Shown here: piece by piece, positions 1 through 7,483 of the stretch
Position numbering within the stretch: position 1 is the stretch's first letter
Layout: every line of letters starts with the position of its first letter
Source of the DNA: Roseomonas populi
GTDB lineage: Bacteria; Pseudomonadota; Alphaproteobacteria; Acetobacterales; Acetobacteraceae
Direction: 5' to 3'
NCBI RefSeq assembly: GCF_024594815.1
Contig: NZ_JANJOU010000043.1
Location: forward strand, 1-39,300
DNA: 39,300 nt
Made by a program: the position numbers and the translations under genes
The notes under the pieces: model-generated
Databases searched by the model: none
Told to the model about the DNA's origin: nothing
The model's input: only the letters and a program-made list of their open reading frames with translations

Positions 1-1
1 C

Positions 2-508
2 GGGATGCTCTTCGGGGTCATCGACCTGCGGGCGGACATGACGATGTACTGGTTCGTCGCCGCCCTGTTCCTGGCGGGCTTCCTGCTGATCCAGCGCATC
101 ATCCGCTCCCCCTTCGGCCAGGTGCTGACGGCCATCCGGGAGAACGAGCCCCGCGCCACCTCGCTGGGCTACCGGGTGGACGACTACAAGCTGGTGGCCT
201 TCGTCCTCTCGGCCGGGATCGCCGGGGTGGCGGGCGGCGCGAAGGCGATCACCGTGGGCATCGCCACCCTGACGGACGTGCACTGGTCCATGTCGGGCGA
301 GGTGGTGCTGATGACCCTGCTCGGGGGGTTGGGCACCATCTTCGGGCCGGTGGTCGGGGCGGGGATCGTGGTGGCCATGCAGACCTACCTCGCCCCCTTC
401 GAGGCCTGGGTGACGATCATCCAGGGCGCCATCTTCGTCCTCTGCGTCCTCGCCTTCCGCGCGGGCATCGTGGGCGAGCTGGGGCGGCTGCTGCGGGTGA
501 AACTGTAG
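2..508 (+). CDS. Branched-chain amino acid ABC transporter permease (LivM type), 3' part
   Basis: C-terminal 168 residues of an inner-membrane permease of the LivM family, which with LivH forms the channel of high-affinity branched-chain amino acid (or amide/aromatic acid) ABC importers. The reading frame is open at the window edge, so the first methionine inside the window need not be the start. Visible family signatures are the cytoplasmic coupling-loop segment RENEPRATSLGYRVDDYK, followed by a Gly/Ala-rich helix and the segment GGLGTIFGPVVGA. Several hydrophobic helices follow. LivM genes are normally followed by the ATPase genes livG and livF; here the next gene is a Bug-type binding protein, so the ATPases are elsewhere or upstream. 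The substrate cannot be told from this fragment. Confidence 0.9.
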   Translation, partial: GMLFGVIDLRADMTMYWFVAALFLAGFLLIQRIIRSPFGQVLTAIRENEPRATSLGYRVDDYKLVAFVLSAGIAGVAGGAKAITVGIATLTDVHWSMSGEVVLMTLLGGLGTIFGPVVGAGIVVAMQTYLAPFEAWVTIIQGAIFVLCVLAFRAGIVGELGRLLRVKL

Positions 509-549
509 TCATGGAAAAGAGCCCCATGCCAAGGCGAGGGAGAGCCAGT

Positions 550-1572
550 ATGGCACGGCAGCGCACCACCACCGGGAGCGATACCTGCCGGATCGCGTCG
601 GGTGCCTTGCCGCGGCGCCTCCTGCTCGGTGCGGCTGCAGGGTCCGTCATATCTCGACCGGCTCGTGCACAGGCTTGGCCCTCGCGCCCGGTCCGCATCC
701 TGGTCGGCTTTGCGGCAGGCGGCCCAACCGACATGATCGCCCGCCTCATGGCCCCCGAGCTGCAGTTCCTCTGGGGGCAGCCTGTCATCATCGAAAACCG
801 CCCCGGCGCGAACGCCATCGTTGCGACCGAAGCTGCCGCTCGCGCCGCGCCAGACGGCCACACGCTGCTCCTCGCGGCCGGCAACCACACCACCAACCCC
901 GCCGTCTACGCCCGCCTGCCCTACGACACGGAACGGGACTTTGCACCGGTGGCCGTCGCGGCTCTCGCACCCACCGTGCTGCTGGTGAACCCGGCCACCC
1001 CCTATCGGACCGTGGCGGAGCTCGTCGCCGCTGCGAAGGCGCGACCCGGCGCGATCGGCTACGCGACGTCCGGGACCGGTGGCGTCGGCCACTTCGCGGG
1101 CGAGATGTTGAAGCAGGCCGCTGGCGTCGACCTACCGCACGTTGCCTATCGCGGTACGGCCCCGGCGCTGCAGGACCTCGTGTCCGGTGTCGTGCCGGTC
1201 TCCTTCGCCACCCTCTCCACTGCCTTGCCCCTTATTCGGGATAATCGCTTGCGCCCGGTCGCCATCGCCACCGCGAGCCGCCTGCCGATGCTGCCCGGGG
1301 TCCCGAGCTTCGTCGAAGCAGGCTATGCGGGCTTCGAGGCGACAAGCGTCTGGTATGGCCTCATGGCCCCGGCCGGTCTGTCGCCGGACCTCGTTCGGAG
1401 GCTGGCGGACGACGCGGCGGCCGTCCTGCGTAAGCCCGAGCTGCGCGAGAAGTTTGAGGCTCAGGCCTGCATCCCAGGCGACGAAGGTCCCGCCGCATTC
1501 TCAGAGCGCATTCGGCGGGAGCTGCCGCTCTGGGAGGACCTCGCCCGCGCGTCCTCCATCAGGGTGGACTGA
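550..1572 (+). CDS. Tripartite tricarboxylate transporter (Bug/TctC) family substrate-binding protein
   Basis: Periplasmic solute-binding protein of about 340 residues, the usual Bug/TctC length. These proteins capture carboxylates or related solutes, for uptake by a TctAB membrane pair or for sensing. The N terminus has a twin-arginine-like, hydrophobic export signal (LPRRLLLGAAAGSV, then an ARAQA cleavage context). The mature part begins with the family pattern WPSRPVRILVGFAAGGPTD and continues with VIIENRPGANA. An ATG at 511 is in frame, but the ATG at 550 has a GAGGGAGAG ribosome-binding site, so I chose it. No tctA/tctB is nearby, as is common for the expanded orphan Bug genes of beta- and alphaproteobacteria. 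It sits 6 nt before the alcohol dehydrogenase gene and is probably co-transcribed with it. The ligand is unknown. Confidence 0.9.
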   Translation: MARQRTTTGSDTCRIASGALPRRLLLGAAAGSVISRPARAQAWPSRPVRILVGFAAGGPTDMIARLMAPELQFLWGQPVIIENRPGANAIVATEAAARAAPDGHTLLLAAGNHTTNPAVYARLPYDTERDFAPVAVAALAPTVLLVNPATPYRTVAELVAAAKARPGAIGYATSGTGGVGHFAGEMLKQAAGVDLPHVAYRGTAPALQDLVSGVVPVSFATLSTALPLIRDNRLRPVAIATASRLPMLPGVPSFVEAGYAGFEATSVWYGLMAPAGLSPDLVRRLADDAAAVLRKPELREKFEAQACIPGDEGPAAFSERIRRELPLWEDLARASSIRVD

Positions 1573-1578
1573 CCAGCG

Positions 1579-2697
1579 ATGAGCGACGTAACCCTTCCCC
1601 CCTTCTCCCGTGCCGTCGTGGTACGGCGCTTCTGCGACCCAGTGGCGGTAGAGCCCGTGCCAGTCCCGGATACGGTTGAGCCCGGCGCCCTTCTCGTCCG
1701 GATGCGCGCCTGCTCAATCTGCGGCACGGACGTGCATTTCTGGCAGGGGGAGTTGGCGCGCAAGCCGTCCCTCCCGACGATACTCGGGCATGAGATGGTC
1801 GGCCGCATCGTCCGGATCGGCGCAGGGGCGGAGCGCGACAGCATCGGCCAGCCACTGGCGACCGGCGACCGCGTCGTCTGGACACACACGAACTGCGACA
1901 GCTGCTGGTACTGCACTGTGGCGATGCAGCCGATGCTCTGCACAAACCGCCGCGTCTACATGCACCAGAGTATCGAAAAGCCGCCGTATCTTCTCGGCGG
2001 CTTTTCGGAATACGGCTACGTCCTGCCGGAATCCGGCCGTGTGCGTGTGCCGGACGAGGTGAGCGACGCTGTCGCTAGCCTCAGCAGCTGCGCGCTGCGC
2101 TCCGTGATGGAGGCTTTCGACAATCTTGGTGAGGTGCGGTCGCACGAGCACGTGGCCGTTCAGGGTGCAGGGCCTCTTGGAATCCTTGCGGCCGCCGTGG
2201 CCCGCATGGCGGGGGCACGAACCGTTTCCGTGATCGGAGCTCCAGATAGCCGACTGGTCCTGGCCCGCGACTTCGGGGCGACCCACGTCTTCTCCATCGC
2301 TGATACGAACCATTCCGACCGGTTGAAAGCCCTGCGGGATATGACCGAGGGGCGTGGCCCGGACATCGTGATCGAGTTCACCGGCCATCCGCCCGCATTC
2401 GTGGAGGGGTTGGAGTTGGTCCGCCCCGGGGGGCGTTATCTTACCGGTGGCCAGCTCGGCGAGGGGCAGACAACCTTTTCGCCCTCCCTGATCGTGCGGA
2501 AGGGACTGCGGGTCATCGGCACGCTCTCCGGCGGTGCGCGGGCCTACTGGCGCGCCCTCCAGTTTGTCGTGGCGCACCAGGACCGCATCCCCTTCGAGTC
2601 CATGATCACTGGTCGCTATACGCTGGACGAGGCGCCCGTCGCGCTGGAGCGCATGCGAAGGCTGGAAGAGATGAAACCTCTGATCACTTTCGACTGA
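1579..2697 (+). CDS. Zinc-dependent medium-chain alcohol dehydrogenase
   Basis: A 372-residue cytosolic NAD(P)-dependent oxidoreductase of the medium-chain (MDR) superfamily, acting on an alcohol or polyol. Catalytic zinc ligands are recognisable as Cys48 in SICGTD and His71-Glu72 in LGHEMVG. A structural zinc site is present as four cysteines (about 106, 109, 112 and 121; C-x2-C-x2-C-x8-C). The Rossmann nucleotide-binding motif is GAGPLGILAAA around residue 190. Length and order match threonine dehydrogenase or sorbitol dehydrogenase relatives. It lies between the Bug binding protein and an MBL-fold lactonase with gaps of 6 and 11 nt, so the three likely form one catabolic operon: capture, oxidation to a lactone or acid, and hydrolysis. 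That pathway order is inference; the substrate is not evident. Confidence 0.88.
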   Translation: MSDVTLPPFSRAVVVRRFCDPVAVEPVPVPDTVEPGALLVRMRACSICGTDVHFWQGELARKPSLPTILGHEMVGRIVRIGAGAERDSIGQPLATGDRVVWTHTNCDSCWYCTVAMQPMLCTNRRVYMHQSIEKPPYLLGGFSEYGYVLPESGRVRVPDEVSDAVASLSSCALRSVMEAFDNLGEVRSHEHVAVQGAGPLGILAAAVARMAGARTVSVIGAPDSRLVLARDFGATHVFSIADTNHSDRLKALRDMTEGRGPDIVIEFTGHPPAFVEGLELVRPGGRYLTGGQLGEGQTTFSPSLIVRKGLRVIGTLSGGARAYWRALQFVVAHQDRIPFESMITGRYTLDEAPVALERMRRLEEMKPLITFD

Positions 2698-2708
2698 GGG
2701 ACGACAAC

Positions 2709-3518
2709 ATGATCGACCGCCCGCCTAACCACGAGGTCTTCGCATTGCGCTACTCCAGCAGCGCCATGCGTCCCCCCCGGATTAACTACAGTTTCCCTGA
2801 CAGCCACGCCGTTGACGAGAACCTCGAGTTTTACGTCTGGGCGATCCGCGGGGGCGGACGCACGGTCATCGTGGACACCGGGTTCGATGAAGCCGTAGCC
2901 GGAAAGCGCGGTTGGCCGCTGCACCGCCGCGTGGACGAGGCGCTCAGCAGCATAGGTGTGGACGCTGCCACCACACCGGATGTCGTGCTGACCCATCTCC
3001 ATCTGGACCACGCGGGTGGCACGGCGATGTTTCCAAAGGCGCGCTTCCACGTTCAGGACCGGGAAATGGCCTACTGCACGGGACGTTGCATGTGCCAGGG
3101 GCGGCTGCGCACGGCCTTCGAGGTGGACCATGTCGTGCAGATGGTGCGCTACGTCCACGGCGAGCGCGTGCGCTTCCATGACGGAACGGCGGAAATCTCC
3201 CCCGGGATCAGCCTGCACCTGGCAGGGGGCCATACCGGCGGGATGCAGGTTGTGCGCGTGCACACCGCGCGCGGCTGGGTGGTGCTGGCGAGCGATGCCG
3301 CGCATTTCTACAACAGCCTGACATACGCCAACCCCTATCCTGCCGCGCCGTCCTTGGCCGAAGCCCTGGAAGCGCTACGCCTATGCGAGGACTTAGCCGA
3401 CAGCGCGGACCACATCGTGCCCGGCCACGACGCGCAGGTAATGAGGCGCTACCCTCTCATCGGCGGCGGAGCGGACGGGGTTCGGCTCGACCTAGTGCCG
3501 AACGTGACCGATCGGTGA
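2709..3518 (+). CDS. MBL-fold metallohydrolase, N-acyl homoserine lactonase-like
   Basis: A 269-residue metallo-beta-lactamase-fold hydrolase. The dinuclear zinc motif is THLHLDHAGG (His96, His98, Asp100, His101). Later metal ligands are suggested by GGHTGG (about residue 177), by ASDAAHF and by the C-terminal PGHD. Length and motif order resemble AiiA-like lactonases, which open lactone rings, so quorum-signal lactonase is the usual annotation for this family. Here the position directly after an alcohol dehydrogenase makes a metabolic lactonase equally likely. The start ATG lies 11 nt after the dehydrogenase stop, with GAGGGACGAC as a plausible ribosome-binding site. The MBL assignment is firm and the substrate is not. 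Confidence 0.85.
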   Translation: MIDRPPNHEVFALRYSSSAMRPPRINYSFPDSHAVDENLEFYVWAIRGGGRTVIVDTGFDEAVAGKRGWPLHRRVDEALSSIGVDAATTPDVVLTHLHLDHAGGTAMFPKARFHVQDREMAYCTGRCMCQGRLRTAFEVDHVVQMVRYVHGERVRFHDGTAEISPGISLHLAGGHTGGMQVVRVHTARGWVVLASDAAHFYNSLTYANPYPAAPSLAEALEALRLCEDLADSADHIVPGHDAQVMRRYPLIGGGADGVRLDLVPNVTDR

Positions 3519-3539
3519 GGAGTGGTAAAGGGCCGTCCC

Positions 3540-4303
3540 TCAGCGCGCCCGCCGCAGCAGGGCCCGAGCCTGCTCCACCACCGGCAGATCCACCATAGCG
3601 CCCTCGAAGGCAACGGCGCCGCGCCCGGCCGCCAGGGCCGTCTCGAAGGCCAGTACGAGCCGCCTGGCCCGTTCCACCTCCTCCGGACGGGCCCCGTACT
3701 CCTCATTGATCACGGCAACCTGGGCGGGATGGATGCAGCTGGCACAGGCAAAGCCCATGGCGCGGGACCGGCGCAGCCCGGCCCGGTAGGCCTCCAGGTC
3801 CTCGAGCCCCACGAAGGGAGCGAGGGAGCCGAGCGGCAGGATCCCCGCCGCGCGCGCCGCCATCAGCGTCCCGATCGCGATCTGCTGCAGGGGCAGCGTT
3901 CCCGGTTCTGCCTCCAGCTCGGCGGCCAGGTCCTCGCGTCCCGCGCCCAGCGCCACCAGCCGCGGGCTCGCCGCCGCGATGGCGCCCAGCAGCGGCACGG
4001 CGGACAGGGTCTCGACGAGGCCGATCAGCCGCACGGCCCCAGGCGCGCGCCCGTGCCGCGCCTCGGCCGCCTCCACGACCTCTTCTAGGAGTCGCAGGTG
4101 CTCCGGCCCCATCAGCTTCGTCAGGACAAGGGCGCCCACCCCGGCCGCCACGGCCGCGTCAATATCCGCAACGGCGAGGTCAAGCGGCCGGTTGATCCGC
4201 ACCACGGCATCGCCCCCTCGCGCTACGGCTGGGACAGCCTCGGTGAGCGCCGCGCGGGCCTCGGCCTTGCGCCCGGGCGCGACGGCGTCCTCCAGGTCCA
4301 GGA
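3540..4303 (-). pseudogene. CoA-ester lyase (CitE/HpcH-HpaI type), 5' end removed by the IS6 element
   Basis: Remnant of a HpcH/HpaI aldolase or citrate-lyase-beta-like protein, a family that cleaves CoA thioesters such as malyl-CoA or citramalyl-CoA with Mg2+. The frame reads LLDLEDAVAPGRK, then AVVRINRPL, LIGLVETLSAV, and ends with a typical tail that includes SCIHPAQV. LDLEDAV is the conserved metal-site segment and normally follows about 35 residues of N-terminal strand (a FVPG-type motif). Those residues are missing: the frame meets the IS6 end at 4303/4304 and an in-frame stop just inside it. No N-terminal part is seen on the far side of the element. A shorter protein could start at the GTG or ATG codons near 4205, but it would lack the metal-binding Glu/Asp segment. 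I therefore call it inactive. Confidence 0.8.
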
Positions 4304-5146
4304 GGCAGCGTCAACTTGCCGGCGAAGGCGAGCAGGCTGACGGATAGGTAGCAGGATTGAGGGTGGTCAAGCCCACACGGCGACCCCGCTGATGTCGGAC
4401 CACACCTCGAACGCGCGCGCCCTTGCAGCGCGGTACTCGCTGGCGGTGAGGTGGTCGCGGCGGTGATGAAAGAGGTTGTTGATCCCGTCGTGAGCGGCGA
4501 GGAAGCGCTGTGCCTGGCCGGCGGACTTAAACCGCTTCATCTGCCGCTCTCGTCTTCGCGTCGGCTGGTGGAAATTCTCCGCCCGGTTGTTCAGCCCCTT
4601 GTGCTGGCGGTGCTCGACGGAGGGCATCACCTCCTTCTTCGCAGCGCCGTAGCTTGCCAGCTTGTCGGTGATCATAGCCCGCGGTGGCCGCATCTGCCGC
4701 TTCAGCAGCTTCCTGAGTAGCCGCTTGGCAGCTTGCTTGTCCCTCCGGCCCTGCACCAGCACGTCGAGTACCATCCCGGCTTGATCGACGGCGCGCCAAA
4801 GCCAGTGCTTCACACCGTTGATCTTGAGGACGACCTCATCCAGGTGCCACTTGTCACCGGCCCGGGGCAGCCGGCGACGGATCTGATTGGCAAAAGCCTG
4901 GCCGAACTTGCGTCCCCACTGCCGCAGTGTTTCGTGGCTGACCACGATGCCGCGAAAGGCCAGCATCTCCTCCACCATCCGCAAGCTGAGCGGGAAGCGG
5001 AAGTAGAGCCATACCGCTTGGCTGATGATCTCGGCCGGGAAGCGATACCCGGCGAAGCTGGGGCAAGCGGCGGGGGCAGTCATGCCACCCGCCTACCGGT
5101 GCTGAGCCGCTCGGGCAAGCTGGCCGCCGGCCAACTTGACGATGCC
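4304..5146 (-). mobile_element. IS6-family insertion sequence (about 843 bp)
   Basis: The ends are a near-match inverted repeat. The left end reads GGCAGCGTCAACTTGCCGG, and the reverse complement of the right end reads GGCATCGTCAAGTTGGCCGG. The GGCA...GT start and the 840-bp size suit IS6. A single transposase gene fills most of it. The 8-bp flanks (GTCCAGGA and GCCGCGGT) are not duplicates, so this copy is not a simple insertion. Replicative IS6 transposition commonly makes adjacent deletions, which would also explain the missing N terminus of the neighbouring CoA-ester lyase. The deletion is inference. Confidence 0.8.
4367..5083 (-). CDS. IS6-family transposase
   Basis: A 238-residue DDE transposase, the normal size for IS6/IS26-type elements. 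An N-terminal helix-turn-helix-like segment (IISQAVWLYFRFPLSLRMVEEM) precedes the catalytic core. The acidic residues are Asp82 in WHLDEV, Asp140 in MITDKL and Glu169 in NNRAENFHQ, followed by the conserved PTRRRERQMKRFKS. The frame is intact, so the element may still be active. The start is set at ATG 5083, which gives the expected family N terminus. The compact D-to-E spacing is what I associate with the IS6 branch common in Rhizobiales and Acetobacteraceae. Confidence 0.92.
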   Translation of the reverse strand: MTAPAACPSFAGYRFPAEIISQAVWLYFRFPLSLRMVEEMLAFRGIVVSHETLRQWGRKFGQAFANQIRRRLPRAGDKWHLDEVVLKINGVKHWLWRAVDQAGMVLDVLVQGRRDKQAAKRLLRKLLKRQMRPPRAMITDKLASYGAAKKEVMPSVEHRQHKGLNNRAENFHQPTRRRERQMKRFKSAGQAQRFLAAHDGINNLFHHRRDHLTASEYRAARARAFEVWSDISGVAVWA

Positions 5147-5171
5147 GCCGCGGTGCTGTTCGAGCCCGCCA

Positions 5172-6110
5172 CTAGCCGACGAAGCGATTGAGCCAGTCGA
5201 TCATAGGCCCCGGGTTCCCGGGCAGGTAGTTGTAACCGTCGAAGCGCCGGTTCGTGCCCTCGATCCAGAGGAGTTCCTTCTGTTCGGTCGGCATGGCGTC
5301 GAAGATGGCCTGCACGTCGTCGGGCGTGGTCAGGGTGTCGTTCCGGACCTGCAGGAGAAGCGTCGGGACCGTCACGGCCGCGGCATAGGGCGGCATGTCC
5401 ATGTCCTTCAGCTCCATGCTCGTCGCACGCCGCAGGGCGTCCGCCACCTCGGGGAGCGCGTCCGACATGCCCATGTGGCCGACGATCGTGCGGTAGAAGG
5501 CGCTCAGCGAGATCGGCTGGGGGGCCACGATCGCCCGGACGTCCCGGAACTCCTCCGGATGCTTGGCCAGGCCGACCATCGTGGCGTTCATGCCGCAGCA
5601 TCGGCTGAGGAGGCCGATCTTCATCTCCCGCAGATCCGGGCGCGAGCGCGCGTATCGCAGGGACCCGACCACGTCGCGGTATTCGCGGATGCCGTTGCCG
5701 ATCACGCCGCCGCTGCCCGCGGCGCTCCCGCCGAAGTTCCGCAGGTCGTAGGCCAGGATGTTGTAGCCCGCGTCGTGGAGATGCTTGTAGTCCGGCATGA
5801 AGTTGACTTCGATGTCGTTCCCGCTCGCCTTCCAGGCGTTGCCGTAGGGCTCCAGGTGGCCGGGAAACCCGTAGCGGTTGGCCCAGATCGGATGGTTGGC
5901 GATGATCAGGCGGTCGCTGTCGGCCGGGATGAACCACCCCTCGATCGTCACGCCGTCCATCGCGGGGAAGAAGACGTCCGAGTACGCCAGGCCATCGTCG
6001 GCCGGAGAGCGGAGGATGGGCGACCGCGGCGGGTTCACCATCGGCGAGACGAGGCTGGCGACCAGCTCGGCGCGGGTGGGATGGGTCGCAGCTTCGGATA
6101 TCTGGGTCAT
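5172..6110 (-). CDS. Alpha/beta hydrolase with a cysteine-type nucleophile elbow
   Basis: A cytosolic alpha/beta-hydrolase-fold protein of 312 residues if started at MTQISEAATHP (6110). A longer frame runs to 6203, but its extra residues come from the promoter region. Fold landmarks are the early strand plus oxyanion segment (LIIANHP), YNILAYDLRNFGGS, the nucleophile elbow LLSRCCGMNAT, and a late acid candidate in VRNDTLTTPDD. The elbow has Cys where most hydrolases have Ser, as in dienelactone hydrolase-type enzymes; I recall S-R-C-x-G-x-N-A-T as typical of this subfamily. The usual late histidine is not obvious (EGTNRRFDGYNYLPG). The gene is divergent from a LysR regulator that probably controls it. 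The substrate is unknown. Confidence 0.82.
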   Translation of the reverse strand: MTQISEAATHPTRAELVASLVSPMVNPPRSPILRSPADDGLAYSDVFFPAMDGVTIEGWFIPADSDRLIIANHPIWANRYGFPGHLEPYGNAWKASGNDIEVNFMPDYKHLHDAGYNILAYDLRNFGGSAAGSGGVIGNGIREYRDVVGSLRYARSRPDLREMKIGLLSRCCGMNATMVGLAKHPEEFRDVRAIVAPQPISLSAFYRTIVGHMGMSDALPEVADALRRATSMELKDMDMPPYAAAVTVPTLLLQVRNDTLTTPDDVQAIFDAMPTEQKELLWIEGTNRRFDGYNYLPGNPGPMIDWLNRFVG

Positions 6111-6195
6111 GTCGGGTGCGTCCTCCTCGATGCTCAGCCTGTCCGGCTGACACCGCACTTCTGCGCCTTGCCGACCTGTCCGATAATGCGGCATG

Positions 6196-6216
6196 TTCCG
6201 CACGGGCTGTACGGAA
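6196..6216. promoter_or_regulatory. Probable LysR operator (T-N11-A dyad)
   Basis: In the 122-bp gap between the divergent hydrolase and lysR genes lies a perfect dyad TTCCG-N11-CGGAA, the classic T-N11-A layout bound by LysR-type regulators. A second, wider dyad (TGTCCG near 6177 and CGGACA near 6220) surrounds it. The LysR protein encoded beside it is the expected ligand. Confidence 0.6.
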
Positions 6217-6232
6217 ATCCGGACAAGTGTCC

Positions 6233-7144
6233 ATGAACCTCACAGACCTGAACGCCTTCCTCGCCGTCGCCCGCGCGGGAGGGTTCCGCGGCGCGTCCCG
6301 CAGTACGGGCGCGAGCGCGTCCACGCTGAGCGAGCAGGTCCGGAGGCTGGAGGAGCGTCTCGGCGTCCGCTTGCTGCACCGCTCGACCCGCAGCGTCACC
6401 CCGACCGAGGCGGGCACCCGCCTGATGGATCGTCTCGTCCCCGCCCTGGGCGAGGTGGATGCCGCCCTGGAGACCATGAAGGGCTTCCGCGACACGCCCG
6501 CCGGGAAACTGAGGCTCAACGTCCCCGTCGTCGCCGCGCGGGTCATTCTCCCGGGGATACTTCCGGCCTTCCTGGCCAAGTATCCGGAGATCGAGATCGA
6601 GATCGTCGCCGAGGACAGCTTCGTCGACGTGCTGGCCGCAGGATCCGACGCCGGCATCCGGTACGACGAGCGTCTCGAGCAGGACATGATCGCGGTGCCC
6701 ATCGGCCCGCGTGTGCAACGCCTCGCCCTTGCCGCAGCGCCGGACTACCTCCGGACACGAGGGGAGCCCGCCCATCCTCGCGACCTCCTGAACCATGCCT
6801 GCCTGCTCGGTCGCTTCCGCAGCGGGGGATTGACGAGCCCGTGGGAGCTGGAGCGCGGGGACGCGACCGTGAGCATCGAGCCGCGCGGTCCCCTGGTCGT
6901 CAGCGTGGGCGGCGCGATGGATCTGGCCGTCGACATGGCCGTCGCGGGCGCGGGCATCATCGGCTTGTTCGAGGACTGGCTGCGTCCGCATCTCGACAGC
7001 GGCACGCTCCTGCCGGTGCTGCCGGATTGGTGGCCCTCCTTTCCGGGCCCGTTCCTTTATTACTCGGGGCGACGGCTCGTGCCGCCACCTCTTCGCGCCT
7101 TCCTCGACTTCATCAAGGAGCAGCCACGCGAGAGTTCGGGGTAG
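6233..7144 (+). CDS. LysR-family transcriptional regulator
   Basis: A 303-residue LysR-type regulator, the usual length. The N-terminal winged helix-turn-helix (residues about 1-60) starts MNLTDLNAFLAVARAGGF and includes TLSEQVRRLEERLGVRLL. The C-terminal periplasmic-binding-protein-like effector domain starts about residue 90 (GKLRLNVPVVAARVIL). An upstream in-frame ATG at 6116 would add 39 residues without homology, so ATG 6233 was chosen. The sequence resembles the CrgA/AaeR-like branch of LysR proteins. The effector is unknown. The divergent hydrolase and the dyad between the genes indicate local control, plus probable autoregulation. Confidence 0.9.
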   Translation: MNLTDLNAFLAVARAGGFRGASRSTGASASTLSEQVRRLEERLGVRLLHRSTRSVTPTEAGTRLMDRLVPALGEVDAALETMKGFRDTPAGKLRLNVPVVAARVILPGILPAFLAKYPEIEIEIVAEDSFVDVLAAGSDAGIRYDERLEQDMIAVPIGPRVQRLALAAAPDYLRTRGEPAHPRDLLNHACLLGRFRSGGLTSPWELERGDATVSIEPRGPLVVSVGGAMDLAVDMAVAGAGIIGLFEDWLRPHLDSGTLLPVLPDWWPSFPGPFLYYSGRRLVPPPLRAFLDFIKEQPRESSG

Positions 7145-7277
7145 CGGTAGGCCGAGGCTCTTGATGGCCTGCTTGCTCCCGTTGCACTCCGTAGCTGCGG
7201 TGCTCCTCCCCCATCGCACATCGCACCTGCCGACCGCCGTCTTGGGATGGGGTTCCCGGCCTGGCGCCCGCAAATGC

Positions 7278-7483
7278 TCAAGGTGGGACGGCCTGATCAG
7301 CAGTGATCGACTTCGATGCAAGGGCGATCACGCCGAAGGGTTCCGCTTGTTCGAGCGTCACCATTCCGTCCTTCGCAAGTTCCAGCCCTGCGACGAAGGT
7401 GCTGGCCAGCGCCGCCCGGAGCCGGATGGGCCGGTCGGGTGCGTGGTGCGGGATCGTGGGCAGATGTCGGTTCTCCTTATCGA
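7278..7483 (-). pseudogene. scpA-like C-terminal remnant beside the ISL3 element
   Basis: About 65 residues on the minus strand read PDRPIRLRAALASTFVAGLELAKDG and then VTLEQAEPFGVIAL before a stop at 7278. This pattern resembles the C-terminal winged-helix end of ScpA, the kleisin of the SMC-ScpAB chromosome-condensation complex. It begins exactly at the ISL3 left end (7484), and the rest of scpA is not found on the other side at 9170. I read it as a fragment left after IS-mediated rearrangement. The identification rests on recalled family pattern over a short stretch. Confidence 0.45.

Noticed and set aside
5080-6702. Long minus-strand frame over the hydrolase and lysR genes
   Set aside because: It crosses the ends of two clear genes in another frame and encodes Arg/Pro-rich low-complexity sequence.
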